A stretch of DNA of 64,000 bases from Mycolicibacterium rufum. Its GTDB lineage: Bacteria > Actinomycetota > Actinomycetes > Mycobacteriales > Mycobacteriaceae. A model generated the notes under the pieces. The model was not told the DNA's origin, ran no database searches, and was given only the letters and a program-made list of their open reading frames with translations. Shown piece after piece: positions 17,412 to 25,790 of the stretch. A program made the translations under genes and the position numbers. Position 1 is the stretch's first letter; every line of letters starts with the position of its first letter. Where the stretch lies: contig NZ_CP092427.2 in the NCBI RefSeq assembly GCF_022374875.2, positions 3,224,001-3,288,000 of the forward strand. The letters are read 5' to 3'.

Positions 17412-18597
17412 TTCGGTCCAGCAGCTGGGGATAACGCTTCGCCTCGCGGTGGCCGCCGGGCTTGCCGCTGCTGACCACCGCCACCGACAGCGCGCGCTGC
17501 GGGTCGGCCCACATCGCGATATGGGTGAGTCCGGTGTGCCCGAACGCGCCGGCCGCGTCACGGCCGAACGGTCCGAACCGCGTGGAGCCCAACATGTAGC
17601 CGGTGCCCCAGCGCATCGGCGCCATCCCCGTTGCCAGGTCGGGGCGTAGTCGGCGGGCCTCGGCGGTGGCGGCGCGCAACGTCTCGGGCGACATCACCCG
17701 TACGCCGTCGAGTTCGCCTCCGCGACAGAGAATCTCGGCGAACCGGGACAGCTCGTGGGCAGTGGACACCGTGTTCGACGACGGGATGACACCGGTCAGG
17801 AACGCCGGCGTGTTGGAGAACGGGATGATCTGCTGCGGGGTGCCGCCGACGGCTGTCTTGAACGCCTTGGCGATCGGGGCGGGCAGCGGTTTGCCGGTGA
17901 CGTGGCTGCGAGCCACCAGTGGAACATCCTGCGGCGCAACACCGTAATTGGTCCACCGGAATCCGAGCGGACCCAGGATCTCGTCGTGCAGGATGTCGCG
18001 GATGTTGCGGCCGGTGGCGGCGTTGATGATCTCGCGCATCAGCGGCCCCCACGTCACGCCGTGGTAGACGTGCACCAGCCCGGGCGGGTACACCGGCTTC
18101 ATCCGGCCGAGCATCTCGCGGGTGTACTCGCTGTCGTCCATCCGCTTGAGGTCGGGGCGCGGCCCGGTCGCGAACGGCACCCCGGCGCTGTGCGTCATCA
18201 CGTGCCGGATCGTGGTGCGGTCTTTGCCGTGGCTGGTGTAGGTGGGCAGGTAGTCGCACACCCGGTCGTCGAGGGAGAACACGCCGCGTTCGATGAGCAT
18301 GTGCGCGACGGTCGTGGTGATGGCCTTGGCCGTGGAGTACACGCAGAACGGGGTGTCGGTGCCGACCGGCACCTTCTCCGCACCCGGCGGATCGTCGGGC
18401 CCGTTGCCCCGGGCGTGCCCGATCGCCCGGTCCAGCACCACGCGGCCCTCGCGGCGCACACACACCTGGATCGCCGGGTGCATCCCGGCCGCATACCAGT
18501 GCCGGGTCGCCTGCCAGATCCGCTCCACCGCCGACGGGTCGACACCGGTGCTGTCCTCGGCGCCGACCGCGGTGATGGCGTCCAGGTCGGCCGCCAC
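17386..18597 (-). CDS. Serine hydrolase of the beta-lactamase/EstB esterase family
   Basis: This 403-residue protein carries the class C/family VIII SxxK motif in VYSTAKAITTTVAHML (near residue 87) and the following DYLPTYTSHGKDRTTIRHVMTHSAGVP. The usual YxN is replaced by YHG (VYHGVTWG), typical of esterases rather than true beta-lactamases. No signal peptide is seen, so it is probably cytoplasmic and may be a lipase/esterase of the mycobacterial Lip group. GTG start; a short spacer of 26 bp separates its stop-side neighbour genes only by overlap. Confidence 0.85.
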   Translation of the reverse strand: MAADLDAITAVGAEDSTGVDPSAVERIWQATRHWYAAGMHPAIQVCVRREGRVVLDRAIGHARGNGPDDPPGAEKVPVGTDTPFCVYSTAKAITTTVAHMLIERGVFSLDDRVCDYLPTYTSHGKDRTTIRHVMTHSAGVPFATGPRPDLKRMDDSEYTREMLGRMKPVYPPGLVHVYHGVTWGPLMREIINAATGRNIRDILHDEILGPLGFRWTNYGVAPQDVPLVARSHVTGKPLPAPIAKAFKTAVGGTPQQIIPFSNTPAFLTGVIPSSNTVSTAHELSRFAEILCRGGELDGVRVMSPETLRAATAEARRLRPDLATGMAPMRWGTGYMLGSTRFGPFGRDAAGAFGHTGLTHIAMWADPQRALSVAVVSSGKPGGHREAKRYPQLLDRINAEMPRV

Positions 18598-18623
18598 GGC
18601 GATCCGGCCGGCTGCGGCCGAAC

Positions 18624-19064
18624 TCAGCGAGGCCCTCCGTTGAACATGCCGCTGCCGATCGCCTGGGTCAGGGCACCGAGCAGGTCGCCGGGCCCCGGCT
18701 GGGGCGGCATCGGTGCGTTGGTGAGCTGCCAGGCCTGGCAGTCACTGGTGGTGAAGGAGGTGTCGGTGGCCTGGATCTCGACGAACGCGGGCTTCTTGGT
18801 CAGTGCGTTGTCGACGAGCTTGTCGCCCGCCGCGCGCTTCCAGTAGCAGGCGCCGCCGTCGACCGGCCCCGCGGACTGGTACACCCCGGGGGCGATGTCC
18901 TTGCCGACGGCGTAGGAGCCGTCGGCGTCGATCGTGGTCTTGGGTGCCGCCTCGGCGGGCCCCGGTGGGGGCGTCGGCGGTGCCGGCTGAGCCTGCGCCG
19001 TGGGCGGCACGACGCAGGAGCACGCGAGCGCCACGGCGACGGTGGCGGTGCGGATCAACCTCAT
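18624..19064 (-). CDS. Secreted protein of unknown function
   Basis: The 146-residue protein has a signal peptide ending near AQAQP (residue 26), a Pro-rich linker, and a small beta domain (DGSYAVGKDIAPGVYQSAG ... CYWKRA) found repeated in many actinobacterial secreted proteins. Two cysteines in the mature part (CYWKR and SDCQAW) could form a disulfide. The same-strand serine hydrolase gene starts 26 bp downstream of its stop, so the two may be co-transcribed. Function is unknown. Confidence 0.75.
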   Translation of the reverse strand: MRLIRTATVAVALACSCVVPPTAQAQPAPPTPPPGPAEAAPKTTIDADGSYAVGKDIAPGVYQSAGPVDGGACYWKRAAGDKLVDNALTKKPAFVEIQATDTSFTTSDCQAWQLTNAPMPPQPGPGDLLGALTQAIGSGMFNGGPR

Positions 19065-19084
19065 AGGAAGTCAGTCTAAGTGCA

Positions 19085-19112
19085 GCGGCGGCGGGAGTGA
19101 ACCCGCCGCCGC
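19085..19112 (-). terminator. Perfect hairpin after the hemophore-like gene
   Basis: GCGGCGGCGGG, a six-base AGTGAA loop and the exact complement CCCGCCGCCGC form an 11-bp stem. It lies 22 bp beyond the stop of the hemophore-like gene and upstream of the next gene, so it probably ends that transcript. No U-tract follows, as is common in mycobacteria. Confidence 0.7.
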
Positions 19113-19134
19113 GTCACGGTCGACAAGGACGTCC

Positions 19135-19539
19135 TCAGCCGGCCATGAAGGTGTCGTAGGCCGACTGCAGGTCACCGGGCAGCACGGTGACGTTGCAGGC
19201 ACGCTGGGTGTCGCCGATGGGCGCCAGGATGCCGCGCAGGTCGTGGTACTCGCCCGGGTTGGCGGTGAAGTAGCCGCGCAGGTTGGCCTCGGCCTCGGGA
19301 CGCGGCTGGTTCATCGCCGCGGTGACCGCCTGGTTGGCGCCCGGATGGCTGTCGAGGTACTGACGCGCGGCGGTGGCCACCGAACCGGCGGTGCCGGCCA
19401 CCTGGCTGGCGCTGCACTGCTCGGCGGGAGCCGCCGACGCGACGGGCGCTGCCACGGTCGCCACGGCCAGGCCGCCGAACACACATGCCGCCCCGACGCG
19501 GGCCAGGTTCTTGCGCACGCTGATAGCACTGGAATTCAT
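19135..19539 (-). CDS. Secreted hemophore-related protein (Rv0203/Rv1174c-like)
   Basis: This 134-residue protein has a signal peptide (KNLARVGAACVFGGLAVAT...ASAAP) and a small helical mature domain with two Cys (EQCSAS and RACNV) and the pattern YLDSHPGANQAVTAAMNQ ... LRGYFTANPGEYHDLRGI. This matches the mycobacterial hemophore-related family that carries heme outside the cell. The ATG at 19539 is chosen because GAGGAA lies 10 bp upstream; a GTG at 19557 is a weaker alternative. The heme ligand cannot be confirmed by eye. Confidence 0.75.
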   Translation of the reverse strand: MNSSAISVRKNLARVGAACVFGGLAVATVAAPVASAAPAEQCSASQVAGTAGSVATAARQYLDSHPGANQAVTAAMNQPRPEAEANLRGYFTANPGEYHDLRGILAPIGDTQRACNVTVLPGDLQSAYDTFMAG

Positions 19540-19833
19540 GTTGGTTTGGTTCCTCACGGATCTCGAAAACGGTTACTGCTTCCCCCACCCGGAATCCACG
19601 GTAACCGCGCTCGGAAGTGGTCTTACCCGGCGCGCTGCTGGCGCACGAACGACGCTGCGGGCGTTACGCTTTGCGGGCGTGACATCGGCCTCAAAAGGCG
19701 CCGGAAACGGCGTCTCGCGGCCCTCGGAATTGGGGATCCACTGAGGTTTCTCAGAGTCGACCGCCATCCCTTAGATGATCGTGATCTGCGTTGTGTCCGA
19801 ATCGTTATCCCGATCGTCGTCCACGGCCACCGA
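19540..19833. other. Divergent intergenic region without a gene
   Basis: About 300 bp between the hemophore-like and nitroreductase genes. It holds an inverted repeat CGGTTAC (19570-19576) / GTAACCG (19601-19607) with a 24-bp spacer, upstream of the hemophore-like gene, which could be regulatory. A short open frame on the minus strand (19573-19767) has atypical composition and no ribosome site, and I do not call it. Confidence 0.5.
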
Positions 19834-19839
19834 TAAGTT
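19834..19839 (+). promoter_or_regulatory. -10 element of a leaderless nitroreductase mRNA
   Basis: TAAGTT fits the mycobacterial TANNNT -10 consensus and ends 6 bp before the GTG start at 19846. With no Shine-Dalgarno sequence present, this spacing fits a transcript beginning at the start codon itself. Confidence 0.55.
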
Positions 19840-19845
19840 CACGCT

Positions 19846-20496
19846 GTGCACGCCGACACGACCGATGTCTGGACCGTGATGTCCACCGCCCGCACCCTGC
19901 GGCGCTTCACCGACGAACCCGTCGACGACGCCACACTGCGGCGCTGCCTGCAAGCGGCGACCTGGGCGCCCTCGGGCGCCAACGCCCAGGCGTGGCGGTT
20001 CGTCGTCCTGCGCGGCCCGCAGCAGCGCGCGGTCGTCGCCCGAGCCGCAGCGCACGCGCTGTCGGTCATCGAGCCCGTCTACGGCATGACCCGGCCCGCC
20101 CCGGACGACCACAGCCCGCGGGCCCGCACCAACCGGGCCACCTACGAGCTGCACGACCGCGCCGGGGAGTTCACCTCGGTGCTGTTCACGCAGAAACGCT
20201 TCCCGACCGCCTCCGAGCTGTTGCTCGGCGGCTCGATCTTCCCGGCCCTGCAGAACTTCCTGCTCGCGGCGCGCGCCCAGGGTCTCGGCGCCTGCCCGAC
20301 CAGCTGGGCGTCCTACGACGGCGAAGTGCTGCTGCGGCAGGCGGTGGGGGTACCCGCGGACTGGATGCTGGCCGGTCACGTCGTGGTCGGCTGGCCGAAG
20401 GGCCGGCACGGTCCGCTGCGACGACGCCCGCTGCGGGAGGCCGTCGACCTCGACCGCTGGGACCAGAGCTGGGACGGCGCTGCCGGCGACGGCTAA
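19846..20496 (+). CDS. Nitroreductase family flavoprotein
   Basis: This 216-residue FMN protein has the family pattern MSTARTLRRFTDEPVDDATLRRCLQAATWAPSGANAQAW at its N-terminus and GLGACPTSW in the C-terminal half. It probably reduces nitro, quinone or enone groups with NAD(P)H in the cytoplasm. The GTG at 19846 is supported by the leaderless -10 just upstream. It ends 9 bp before a glyoxalase-like gene that has its own -10 overlapping this stop. Confidence 0.88.
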   Translation: MHADTTDVWTVMSTARTLRRFTDEPVDDATLRRCLQAATWAPSGANAQAWRFVVLRGPQQRAVVARAAAHALSVIEPVYGMTRPAPDDHSPRARTNRATYELHDRAGEFTSVLFTQKRFPTASELLLGGSIFPALQNFLLAARAQGLGACPTSWASYDGEVLLRQAVGVPADWMLAGHVVVGWPKGRHGPLRRRPLREAVDLDRWDQSWDGAAGDG

Positions 20497-20499
20497 TTT
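20494..20499 (+). promoter_or_regulatory. -10 element overlapping a stop codon (leaderless VOC gene)
   Basis: TAATTT, whose TAA is also the nitroreductase stop codon, lies exactly 6 bp before the GTG at 20506. The gene has no ribosome site, so this looks like a second leaderless promoter in addition to read-through. Confidence 0.45.
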
Positions 20500-20505
20500 G
20501 GTGGC

Positions 20506-20910
20506 GTGAAGCTGGATCTGCTCATGCCCGGCATCGAGGTGGGGCTGGTGACCACGAACCTCGAGGCGATGACGGCGTTCTACCAAGGTTTCCTCGAACT
20601 CGAGCCGCAGGGCGAGATCGCGTTCGAGGGCGGTTCGCAGCGCCGCTACTCGTTGGGGAACAGCGTCCTCAAGCTGGTCACCTACACCACCGAACCTGCG
20701 CCCCCGGTGCCCGGCGGGGGGCGCGCCCAGGCAGGGCTGCGCTACTTCACCATCGGGGTGAACGGGCTGCGCGCCGTCGGTGAGGCGTTCGAGGCGTCGC
20801 CCTACCAGGTCGTCGAACCGGTGACGGAATTCGCGCCGGTGCCGGGGATGGGTTTCATGTTCGTCGCCGATCCCGACGGCAACCACATCGAGCTGTTCGG
20901 GACCCTGTGA
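20506..20910 (+). CDS. VOC family (glyoxalase-like) protein
   Basis: The 134-residue protein has the two-module VOC pattern: EVGLVTTNLEAMTAFYQGFLELEP at the front and GMGFMFVADPDGNHIELFG at the end, where His and Glu are the usual metal ligands. It resembles methylmalonyl-CoA epimerase or dioxygenase-like relatives; the substrate is unknown. It follows the nitroreductase and precedes the rhomboid gene by 7 bp. Confidence 0.85.
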   Translation: MKLDLLMPGIEVGLVTTNLEAMTAFYQGFLELEPQGEIAFEGGSQRRYSLGNSVLKLVTYTTEPAPPVPGGGRAQAGLRYFTIGVNGLRAVGEAFEASPYQVVEPVTEFAPVPGMGFMFVADPDGNHIELFGTL

Positions 20911-20917
20911 GGCCGAC

Positions 20918-21793
20918 GTGAGCTACCCGCCCGGTTATCCGACTCCGCAGCAGCAGGCCCCGGCCTGCTACCGGCACCCCGACCGTCCGACCTACGTCCG
21001 CTGCACCCGGTGCAACCGCTACATCTGCGGCGAGTGCATGCACAACGCCGCCGTCGGGCATCAGTGCGCCGACTGCGTCAACGCGGGCGCACGTTCGGTG
21101 CGCCAGACCACCACCCCGTTCGGGGCGGTGCAGCGCCGCTCCGGCGCTCCCGTCGTCAGCTACACGCTGATCGGCCTGAACGTGGCGATGTTCGCGCTGC
21201 AGATGGCGATCCCGGACCTGCAGCGGGCGCTGGGGCTGTGGCCGCCCGCGGTTGCCGTCAACGGCGAGTGGTACCGGCTGGTGACCTCGGCGTTCCTGCA
21301 CTTCGGCGTCACGCACATCGCGTTCAACATGCTCGCGCTGTACTTCGTGGGGCCGCCGCTGGAGGCGGCGCTGGGCCGGCTGCGCTTCGCCGCGCTGTAT
21401 CTGCTCAGCGCGCTGGGCGGCTCCGCGCTGGCGTACCTGCTGACGCTCAACGCGCTCACCGCGGGGGCGTCCGGGGCGGTGTTCGGCCTCTTCGGCGCGA
21501 CGTTCGTGGTGGGCAAACGCCTCAACATGGACGTCCGCGGCGTCGTCGCCGTGATCGTGCTGAACCTCGCGTTCACGTTCGTCTTCCCGCTGATCAGCTC
21601 CCAGAACATCAGTTGGCAGGGCCACATCGGCGGGCTGGTGACGGGCGCCGCGGTCGCCGCCGCGTACGCGTACGCCCCGCGCACCCGCCGGGTGGCGGTG
21701 CAGGCAGGCGCCAGCGCCGTGATCCTGGTGCTGCTGCTCGCGATGATCGTGTACCGGACGGCCGATCTGCGGGCGATGTTCGGGCTCAGCTAG
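20918..21793 (+). CDS. Rhomboid family intramembrane serine protease with N-terminal zinc-binding motif
   Basis: This 291-residue protein has an N-terminal Cys/His cluster (CYRHPDRP, CTRCNRYICGECM, GHQCADC) resembling a B-box zinc site, then six to seven membrane helices. The rhomboid catalytic Ser is in GASGAVFG and the His in WQGHIGG. It cleaves transmembrane substrates inside the bilayer. The GTG start lies 7 bp after the glyoxalase-like gene. The stop overlaps the convergent F420 gene by 8 nt. Confidence 0.92.
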   Translation: MSYPPGYPTPQQQAPACYRHPDRPTYVRCTRCNRYICGECMHNAAVGHQCADCVNAGARSVRQTTTPFGAVQRRSGAPVVSYTLIGLNVAMFALQMAIPDLQRALGLWPPAVAVNGEWYRLVTSAFLHFGVTHIAFNMLALYFVGPPLEAALGRLRFAALYLLSALGGSALAYLLTLNALTAGASGAVFGLFGATFVVGKRLNMDVRGVVAVIVLNLAFTFVFPLISSQNISWQGHIGGLVTGAAVAAAYAYAPRTRRVAVQAGASAVILVLLLAMIVYRTADLRAMFGLS

Positions 21794-22658
21794 GGCGCAG
21801 ACCGGCGGCGCCGGCGACCGCCTCGAGCACCGCGAGATGCTGGTCGACGGTGCTCAGACCGGCGCCCATCAGATCCACCGACAGGTGCGTCGCGCCGGTG
21901 CGCGCCCACGCGTCGATCTCGGCGGCGACGGCGTCGGGGTCGTGCCCCCAGCGCACGCGGCCCTCCATCCCGATCGCCGCGGGGTCGCGGCCTGCCTCGC
22001 GCGCCGCCGCCTCCACCAGGGACCGGGCTTCCTCGAGAGCGGGGCCGGGCGGCACGATCGGGAACCACCCGTCGGCGAACCGGCCGGCCCGGGCGTAGGC
22101 ACGCGGAGACGCCGCCCCGATCCACAGCGGGATCGGCTGCTGCATCGGCCGGGGCGCCAGTCCGGCCCCGACCACCCGGTGGTGCCGGCCCTCGAAGGTG
22201 ACCGACCGCTGCGACCACAGCAGCCGCAACAGCTCCAGCTGCTCCTCGGAGCGTTTGCCGCGATTGCCGAACTCCTCGCCGAGCGCCTCGTATTCGACGG
22301 CGTTCCAGCCCAGGCCCACCCCGAGCCGCAGCCGGCCGCCGCTGAGCAGGTCGACCTCGGCGGCCTGCTTGGCCACCAGCGCGGTCTGCCGCTGCGGCAG
22401 CACGATCACCCCGGTGACCAGCTCCAGCGTCGACGTCAGCGCGGCCAGGTAGCCGAACATCACCAGCGGCTCGTGGAACGTGGTGTCGATGTCGTACGGC
22501 CCGGACCACCCCTGGTGAACGGCAGGGTCGGCGCCGAGCACGTGGTCGTAGGCCAGCAGGTGGGCGAACCCGAGGTCCTCGGTGCGCTCGCCGAAGGCCC
22601 GCACCGCCCCCGGGTCGCCGCCGAGCTCGGTTTGCGGGAACACGACTCCGATGCGCAT
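21786..22658 (-). CDS. LLM-class F420-dependent oxidoreductase
   Basis: This 290-residue TIM-barrel protein belongs to the luciferase-like monooxygenase superfamily (MRIGVVFPQTELGGDPGAVRAF, LLAYDHVLGADP, GRLRLGVGLGWNAVEYEALG, PIPLWIGAASPRAYARAG). Mycobacterial members mostly use F420 as hydride carrier for unknown secondary substrates. The ATG at 22658 (MRIGVV) is chosen because the family begins there; an upstream TTG adds only four residues. Confidence 0.88.
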   Translation of the reverse strand: MRIGVVFPQTELGGDPGAVRAFGERTEDLGFAHLLAYDHVLGADPAVHQGWSGPYDIDTTFHEPLVMFGYLAALTSTLELVTGVIVLPQRQTALVAKQAAEVDLLSGGRLRLGVGLGWNAVEYEALGEEFGNRGKRSEEQLELLRLLWSQRSVTFEGRHHRVVGAGLAPRPMQQPIPLWIGAASPRAYARAGRFADGWFPIVPPGPALEEARSLVEAAAREAGRDPAAIGMEGRVRWGHDPDAVAAEIDAWARTGATHLSVDLMGAGLSTVDQHLAVLEAVAGAAGLRPS

Positions 22659-22713
22659 ACCGGCAGCCAACCATCACCGCGTGGAAACTCTTCCGTCCGG
22701 GTAAGAAGAGGAG

Positions 22714-23418
22714 GTGTTCGGCTTACCCGATCGGATCCGCGCCTGCCTGTTCGATCTGGACGGGGTGCTCACCGACACCGCGAGTGTGCACCGCCGGGCC
22801 TGGAAGGCGATGTTCGACGAGTACCTCCGACAGCGCGACGGAGACGGCTTCACGCCGTTCGACGAGCACGCCGACTACGAGGACTACGTCGACGGCAAGC
22901 CCCGCGACGACGGGGTGCGGTCCTTCCTGCAGAGCAGGCACATCGACGCGGACGACGCGACGGTGCGCACGCTCGGCGACCGGAAGAACACCGCGTTCCA
23001 GCACACGCTCGAACGGGACGGGGTGGAGGTCTTCGACGGGTCGCGGCGCTTCCTGGAGGCCATCGCCGACGCCGGGCTGCGCCGCGCGGTGGTGTCCTCG
23101 AGCGCCAACACCCAGCAGGTTCTGGAGATCACCGGGCTCGCCCGGTACATCGAGGTCCGCGTCGACGGGGTCACGCTGCGCGAGGAACACCTCGAGGGCA
23201 AGCCGGCCCCCGACACGTTCCTGCGTGCTGCGCAACTGCTCGACGTGGACCCGGCCGACGCCGCGGTGTTCGAGGACGCGCAATCCGGCGTCGCTGCCGG
23301 ACACGCCGGGCACTTCGGCGCCGTGGTCGGCGTCGACCGCGTCGGGCAGGCCGACGCGCTGCGCGAGCACGGGGCCGACATCGTCGTCACCGACCTCGGG
23401 GAGCTGTTGCCGTCGTGA
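22714..23418 (+). CDS. Beta-phosphoglucomutase-like HAD phosphatase (Rv3400-like)
   Basis: This 234-residue HAD protein has motif [12 protein letters not shown], motif II VVSSSAN, the Lys in [15 protein letters not shown] and the acidic motif VFEDAQSGV. It resembles Rv3400, which in M. tuberculosis also precedes a GH65 gene. The pair would turn a disaccharide plus phosphate into glucose and beta-glucose 1-phosphate, and then glucose 6-phosphate. The GTG at 22714 directly follows GAGGAG, and a TAAGAA hexamer 6 bp earlier could allow leaderless start. Its stop overlaps the GH65 start. Confidence 0.88.
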   Translation: MFGLPDRIRACLFDLDGVLTDTASVHRRAWKAMFDEYLRQRDGDGFTPFDEHADYEDYVDGKPRDDGVRSFLQSRHIDADDATVRTLGDRKNTAFQHTLERDGVEVFDGSRRFLEAIADAGLRRAVVSSSANTQQVLEITGLARYIEVRVDGVTLREEHLEGKPAPDTFLRAAQLLDVDPADAAVFEDAQSGVAAGHAGHFGAVVGVDRVGQADALREHGADIVVTDLGELLPS

Positions 23419-25790
23419 TGATCGCCGACGACGCCTTTCCCGTCGAACCCTGGCACGTCCGCGAAACGGAGTTGCGCGTCGATCTGCTGCCCCAGGCCGA
23501 GTCGTTGTTCGCACTGTCCAACGGGCACATCGGGCTTCGGGGCAACCTGGACGAAGGTGAGCCCTACGGTCTTCCGGGCACCTACCTGAACGGGTTCTAT
23601 GAGATCCGGCCGCTGCCGTACGCCGAATCCGGATACGGCTACCCCGAGGACGGCCAGTCCATCGTCAACGTCACCAACGGGAAGATCATCCGGCTGATCG
23701 TCGAGGACGAACCCTTCGACGTCCGCTACGGCGAGTTACTCTCCCACGAGAGAGTTCTCGATATGCGGGCTGGCACTCTGACGCGTCAAGCGGAATGGAG
23801 GTCCCCCGCCGGTAAGCAGGTCCGTATCGAATCGACACGGCTGGTGTCGCTGGCGCAGCGCGGTCTCGCCGCCATCGAGTACGTGGTTCAGGCGGTCGGC
23901 GACGGCATGCGGATCACCGTGCAGTCCGAGTTGGTCGCCAATGAGGACCAGCCCGCACAATCAGACGATCCACGCGTCGCGGCGGTGCTGAAGAATCCGC
24001 TCGAGCCCGTGCTGCACGAGATGAGCGAGAACGGGGCGATGCTCATCCACCGGACGCGGTCGTCCGCACTGACCATGTCGGCGGCGATGGACCACGAGGT
24101 GGAAGCGCCGGGACGTGTGGAGATCAGCGGCAATGCCGAAAAAGATTGGGCCAGAACGACAGTGGTGTGCGCGCTCAAAGCCGGTGAGCGACTGCGCATC
24201 GTCAAGTACCTCGGGTACGCCTGGTCCAGTCTGCGTTCCCGTCCGGCGCTGCGCGACCAGGCGGCTGCGGCCCTCGCGGGGGCGCGCTACACCGGCTGGG
24301 ACGGTCTGCTGCAGGTACAGCGGGAGTGCCTCGATGCCTTCTGGGACGGCGCGGATGTGGAGGTCGACGGTGACGCCGATTGCCAACAGGCCGTCCGGTT
24401 CGGGCTCTTCCACGTCTTCCAGGCCAGCGCCCGGGCCGAGCAGCGGGCGATCGCCGGTAAAGGACTGACCGGCACGGGTTATGACGGGCACGCCTTCTGG
24501 GACACCGAGGGTTTCGTGCTGCCGGTGCTCACCTACACCGCGCCGCACGCCGCGGCCGACGCGCTGCGCTGGCGGGCGTCGACGCTGGACCTCGCGCGCC
24601 AGCGCGCACGGGAACTGGATCTCGCAGGTGCGAGTTTCCCGTGGCGAACCATCGCCGGGGAGGAGTGCTCGGGCTACTGGCCCGCCGGCACGGCGGCCTT
24701 TCACGTCAACGCCGACATCGCGCTGGCGTTCGAGCGCTATCGGGTGGTGACCGGAGACGATTCCCTCGAACAGGGCTGCGGTCTGCCGGTTCTCGTGGAG
24801 ACCGCACGGATGTGGCGGTCGCTGGGTCACCACGACCGCTATGGCGCCTGGCGCATCGACGGGGTGACCGGACCCGACGAGTACACCGCGGTGGTGCGCG
24901 ACAACGTCTTCACCAATCTGATGGCGGCGGCGAACCTGCGGGTGGCCGCCGACGCGTGCAAGCGCCACCCCGACGCCGCCGCCGAACTCGGCGTGGACAC
25001 CGAGGAGATCGCGGCGTGGCGCGACGCCGCGGACGCCGTGCACATCCCCTACGACGAGGAACTGGGCGTGCACCCGCAGTGCGAGGGCTTCACGACGTTG
25101 CGGGAGTGGGATTTCCGTGACAACACCGAGTATCCGTTGCTGCTGCACGAACCGTACGTGCGGTTGTACCCGGCGCAGGTGGTCAAGCAGGCCGACCTGG
25201 TGCTGGCGATGCAGTGGCAGAGCCACGCGTTCACCGCCGAGCAGAAGGCTCGCAACGTCGACTACTACGAACGGCGCACCACCCGCGACTCGTCACTGTC
25301 GGCGTGCACCCAGGCGGTGATGTGCGCCGAGGTGGGTCATCTGGAGCTCGCGCACGACTACACCTACGAGGCCGCGCTGATCGATCTGCGCAACCTGCAC
25401 CACAACACCGGCGATGGCCTGCACCTCGCGTCGTTGGCCGGGACGTGGACGGCGTTGGTCGCCGGGTTCGGCGGGCTGCGCGACGACGAGCAGGTGCTCG
25501 CGCTCGACCCTCAGCTCCCCTGCGGGATCAACCGACTGCGATTCCGGTTGTGCTGGCGCAACTTCCGCGTGACCGTGGATGCCGACCACGACCGTGTGAC
25601 TTATACGCTGCGCGACGGTCCGCACTCGACGTTGACCATCCGGCACGCCGGCGAGCCGCTGGAAATCAGCACTGACGCGCCGACGTCGGTCGAGGTGTGT
25701 GAGCGCGAGCCGCTGCTGCCGACGCCGAAGCAGCCGCCGGGCCGCGAACCGTTCCGCCGCTCGCGGGTGCGGTCAGACCTGCAGGCGTGA
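23418..25790 (+). CDS. GH65 glycoside phosphorylase/hydrolase (Rv3401-like)
   Basis: The 790 residues match the length of kojibiose/maltose/trehalose phosphorylase-type GH65 enzymes. Family marks are FALSNGHIGLRGNLDEG near the N-terminus, FWDTEGFVLPVLTYTAP, and the catalytic acid region GVTGPDEYTAVVRDNVFTN. It likely cleaves an alpha-linked disaccharide in the cytoplasm. The ATG at 23418 overlaps the HAD stop (TGATG); a GTG one codon earlier is possible. The base composition between 23.7 and 24.2 kb is a little less GC-rich than its neighbours. The 3' end overlaps the convergent kup gene by 18 nt. Confidence 0.9.
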   Translation: MIADDAFPVEPWHVRETELRVDLLPQAESLFALSNGHIGLRGNLDEGEPYGLPGTYLNGFYEIRPLPYAESGYGYPEDGQSIVNVTNGKIIRLIVEDEPFDVRYGELLSHERVLDMRAGTLTRQAEWRSPAGKQVRIESTRLVSLAQRGLAAIEYVVQAVGDGMRITVQSELVANEDQPAQSDDPRVAAVLKNPLEPVLHEMSENGAMLIHRTRSSALTMSAAMDHEVEAPGRVEISGNAEKDWARTTVVCALKAGERLRIVKYLGYAWSSLRSRPALRDQAAAALAGARYTGWDGLLQVQRECLDAFWDGADVEVDGDADCQQAVRFGLFHVFQASARAEQRAIAGKGLTGTGYDGHAFWDTEGFVLPVLTYTAPHAAADALRWRASTLDLARQRARELDLAGASFPWRTIAGEECSGYWPAGTAAFHVNADIALAFERYRVVTGDDSLEQGCGLPVLVETARMWRSLGHHDRYGAWRIDGVTGPDEYTAVVRDNVFTNLMAAANLRVAADACKRHPDAAAELGVDTEEIAAWRDAADAVHIPYDEELGVHPQCEGFTTLREWDFRDNTEYPLLLHEPYVRLYPAQVVKQADLVLAMQWQSHAFTAEQKARNVDYYERRTTRDSSLSACTQAVMCAEVGHLELAHDYTYEAALIDLRNLHHNTGDGLHLASLAGTWTALVAGFGGLRDDEQVLALDPQLPCGINRLRFRLCWRNFRVTVDADHDRVTYTLRDGPHSTLTIRHAGEPLEISTDAPTSVEVCEREPLLPTPKQPPGREPFRRSRVRSDLQA

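Noticed and set aside
19573..19767. 64-codon minus-strand ORF upstream of the hemophore-like gene
   Set aside because: No ribosome site and no recognisable features; it lies in regulatory-type DNA with a small inverted repeat.
21837..23417. Upstream extension of the GH65 frame and an alternative fused protein
   Set aside because: The upstream part overlaps the F420 and HAD genes and has antisense-like composition. The TGATG junction at 23416-23420 gives the natural start.
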